A stretch of DNA of 14,686 nt. Source: Leucobacter sp. (lineage in GTDB: Bacteria; Actinomycetota; Actinomycetes; Actinomycetales; Microbacteriaceae). The notes under the pieces were generated by a model. The model ran no database searches, had not been told where the DNA came from, and saw only the letters and a list, made by a program, of their open reading frames with translations. Shown piece after piece: positions 13,068 through 14,686 of the stretch. Position numbers and translations under genes: made by a program. Where the stretch lies: assembly GCA_031178565.1 (NCBI GenBank), contig JAPSIU010000038.1:1-14686 (forward strand), written 5' to 3'. Within the stretch, counting starts at the first letter, position 1. The number at the start of each line of letters is the position of its first letter.

Positions 13068-13994
13068 ATGTCACTCGCCGGCAAAGTCGCCATCGTCACC
13101 GGATCCGGCCGCGGACTCGGCCTCGCCTACGCGCAGGAGCTCGCCCGCCAGGGCGCCTCCGTCGTCGTAAACGATGTCGACGCGACGACCGCCGCCGAAG
13201 CGGTCGCGAGCATCGAGAGCGCCGGCGGCACCGCGACCGCCGTCGTCGCCCCGGTCGGCCCGACGGAGACCGCGAAGCAGCTCGTCGACGCGGCGTTCGA
13301 CAGCTACGGCCGACTCGACATCCTCGTCACCAACGCCGGCGTGCTGCGCGACACCGTGCTGTGGAAGATGAGCGACGACGACTTCGACACGGTGATCAAC
13401 GTCCACCTGCGCGGCACCTTCACCTGCGTGCGCGAGGCCGCGACCCGCATGCGCGAGCAGGGCGAGGGCGGCCGCATCATCTGCATCGGCTCCCCGACCG
13501 GTCAGCGCGGCAACTTCGGGCAGACCAACTACGCGGCGGCCAAGGCCGGCATCGTGGGCATGGTCCGCACCTGGGCGATGGAGCTGAAGAAGGCCGGGAT
13601 CACGGCCAACGCGGTGATCCCCGTCGCCGCGACCGCGATGACCGCGACCGTGCCCTACTTCCACGCGGCGGTCGAGGCGGACGCGAAGGGCGAGCCGATG
13701 CCGTCGTTCTTCCGCCACGACCTCGGCTTCGGCACCTCGGCCGACGTCGCCCCGCTCATCGCATACCTCGCCTCCGACGACGCGGCCGGCGTCACGGGCC
13801 AGGCCATCGGGGTCGGCGGCGACCGCCTGCAGCTCTGGTCGCACCCCGAGCCCGTGCTGAGCGAGTATCACGAGGGCGGCTGGTCCGCGGAGGCGCTCGA
13901 GGCGGAGTTCCCCTCGACCGTCGGCGCGCAGATGCAGTCGGTCGGCGAGAAGTTCCCGCCGCTGCCCGAGGAACTGCAACCGCCGCAGGCCTGA
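13068..13994 (+). CDS. SDR-family dehydrogenase, likely 3-hydroxyacyl-CoA type (CouN-like)
   Basis: A 308-residue short-chain dehydrogenase. Cofactor loop TGSGRGLG (11-18), Asp36 in VVNDVD indicating NAD preference, and catalytic Asn111, Ser142, Tyr155 and Lys159 (YAAAK) are all present. The LRDTVLWKMSDDDFDTVINV segment (93-112) is typical of the dehydrogenase part of peroxisomal multifunctional enzyme 2 (HSD17B4) and its bacterial relatives that oxidise 3-hydroxyacyl-CoA. The C-terminal extension (about 255-308) is also family-like. The ATG at 13068 follows AAGGAG by seven bases. The amidohydrolase gene follows after 14 bp. In Rhodococcus hydroxycinnamate catabolism CouN oxidises the 3-hydroxy-3-arylpropanoyl-CoA before CouO cleaves it, and this pair fits that order. 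SDR identity is firm; the substrate is inferred. Confidence 0.88.
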   Translation: MSLAGKVAIVTGSGRGLGLAYAQELARQGASVVVNDVDATTAAEAVASIESAGGTATAVVAPVGPTETAKQLVDAAFDSYGRLDILVTNAGVLRDTVLWKMSDDDFDTVINVHLRGTFTCVREAATRMREQGEGGRIICIGSPTGQRGNFGQTNYAAAKAGIVGMVRTWAMELKKAGITANAVIPVAATAMTATVPYFHAAVEADAKGEPMPSFFRHDLGFGTSADVAPLIAYLASDDAAGVTGQAIGVGGDRLQLWSHPEPVLSEYHEGGWSAEALEAEFPSTVGAQMQSVGEKFPPLPEELQPPQA

Positions 13995-14008
13995 GCAGAG
14001 GAATCATC

Positions 14009-14686
14009 ATGACCCGCTACGAACCGCAGCTCGACCTCGACGCGATCGTCGCGATCGACACCCACGTCCACGTCGAGATCGGCGCGCACGGTCACTCGTC
14101 GCTGCCGGTCGACCTCACCGAGGCTGCGAGCAAGTACTTCCGCACCGACGGCCCCCGACCCGAACTCGACGCCATCGCCGACTACTACCGCGAGCGCAAG
14201 ATGGCCGCGGTCGTGTTCACGGTCGACGCCCGCACGAACCTGGGGCAGGATCCGATCCCGAGCAGCGAGATCGCCGAGGGGGCCGCGCGCCACAGCGACG
14301 TGCTGATCCCCTACGGGTCCGTCGATCCCCTGCTCGGCCGAGCGGCGGTCGACGAGGCGCGCCGGCTGGTCGAGGATCACGGCGTACGCGGCCTCAAGTT
14401 CCACCCGACGGTGCAGGGCTTCGATCCGAGCGACGAACGGCACTATCCGCTGTACGACGCGATCCAGTCGCTCGGAGCGGTCGCCCTCTTCCACACCGGT
14501 CAGACCGGGATCGGCGCCGGGCTCCCCGGAGGGCGCGGGCTGCGGCTCGCACTCTCCAACCCGATGCTGCTCGACGGCGTCGCCGCCGACTTCCCCGATC
14601 TGCAGATCGTGATGGCGCACCCCTCCGTGCCCTGGCAGGAGGAGGCGCTCTCCGTCGCGACGCACATCTTGAGACCGAGCGAACGC
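14009..14686 (+). CDS. Metal-dependent amidohydrolase (CouO-like), C-terminus off the right edge
   Basis: The first 226 residues of an amidohydrolase-2 family TIM-barrel enzyme. Metal ligands expected for the family are visible: His19 and His21 in DTHVHVE, His132 next to Lys130 in LKFHPTVQGF, His162 in FHTGQTG, and His204 in MAHPSVPWQEEAL. The ATG at 14009 follows AGAGGAA and lies 14 bp after the SDR stop, so the two are co-transcribed. Relatives include decarboxylases of aromatic acids and CouO, which splits 3-oxo-3-arylpropanoyl-CoA in the hydroxycinnamate pathway; the MarR and SDR neighbours favour the latter. About a third of the usual length is missing. The last seven or so residues (ILRPSER) diverge from the HKPN-type sequence usually seen at this place, perhaps because of the contig end. 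Confidence 0.85.
   Translation, partial: MTRYEPQLDLDAIVAIDTHVHVEIGAHGHSSLPVDLTEAASKYFRTDGPRPELDAIADYYRERKMAAVVFTVDARTNLGQDPIPSSEIAEGAARHSDVLIPYGSVDPLLGRAAVDEARRLVEDHGVRGLKFHPTVQGFDPSDERHYPLYDAIQSLGAVALFHTGQTGIGAGLPGGRGLRLALSNPMLLDGVAADFPDLQIVMAHPSVPWQEEALSVATHILRPSER

Overview
The window comes from a high-GC actinobacterium. Codon third positions are G/C-rich, GTG starts and 4-bp ATGA/GTGA overlaps are common, one gene looks leaderless, and the gene families point to a soil-type aromatic degrader. A Microbacteriaceae-like host is my inference and is not proven by the sequence. I see no rRNA, tRNA, transposase, integrase or CRISPR array.

Layout: (1) Bases 1-781 (minus): a shikimate/quinate dehydrogenase whose C-terminus lies off the left edge. 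(2) 782-1249: a 468-bp gap without a gene, holding a TetR-type palindrome at its left end, a cluster of CTGCRC words and a degenerate ~19-bp repeat array. (3) 1250-5674 (minus): the beta-ketoadipate genes pcaI-pcaJ-pcaF, each overlapping the next by 4 bp, then a 147-bp gap in which I see nothing except the ribosome binding site of the next gene, then a RhuM-Fic/Doc protein gene overlapping an IclR regulator gene by 4 bp. Two matching IclR-type dyads lie upstream of pcaI. (4) 5827-6651 (plus): an SDR oxidoreductase divergent from pcaI. (5) 6679-11033 (minus): a five-gene operon in the order solute-binding lipoprotein, permease, permease, ATPase (NitT/TauT-type ABC importer), PaaX-family repressor, with a 13-bp GC stem-loop after the first gene. 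(6) 11197-12480 (plus): a CynX/NimT-like MFS transporter, convergent with (7) a MarR repressor at 12509-12976 (minus), which is divergent from (8) an SDR dehydrogenase and a metal-dependent amidohydrolase (13068 to the right edge, plus).

How they fit together: the region reads as an aromatic-acid catabolic island. The right block (MFS, MarR, SDR, amidohydrolase) resembles the gene set of actinobacterial hydroxycinnamate side-chain degradation (CouT/CouR/CouN/CouO in Rhodococcus), which shortens p-coumarate-type acids to benzoates. Those would go through protocatechuate to 3-oxoadipate, which pcaIJF turn into succinyl-CoA and acetyl-CoA. The dehydrogenase at the left edge could feed quinate/shikimate carbon into the same protocatechuate route. 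The ABC importer and its PaaX regulator could take up an aromatic or related acid, but the substrate cannot be read from the sequence. Four regulator families are encoded or implied: IclR, PaaX and MarR genes, plus a TetR-type operator with no regulator gene here. The oddest element is the RhuM-Fic gene between pcaF and the IclR gene, translationally coupled to the regulator.
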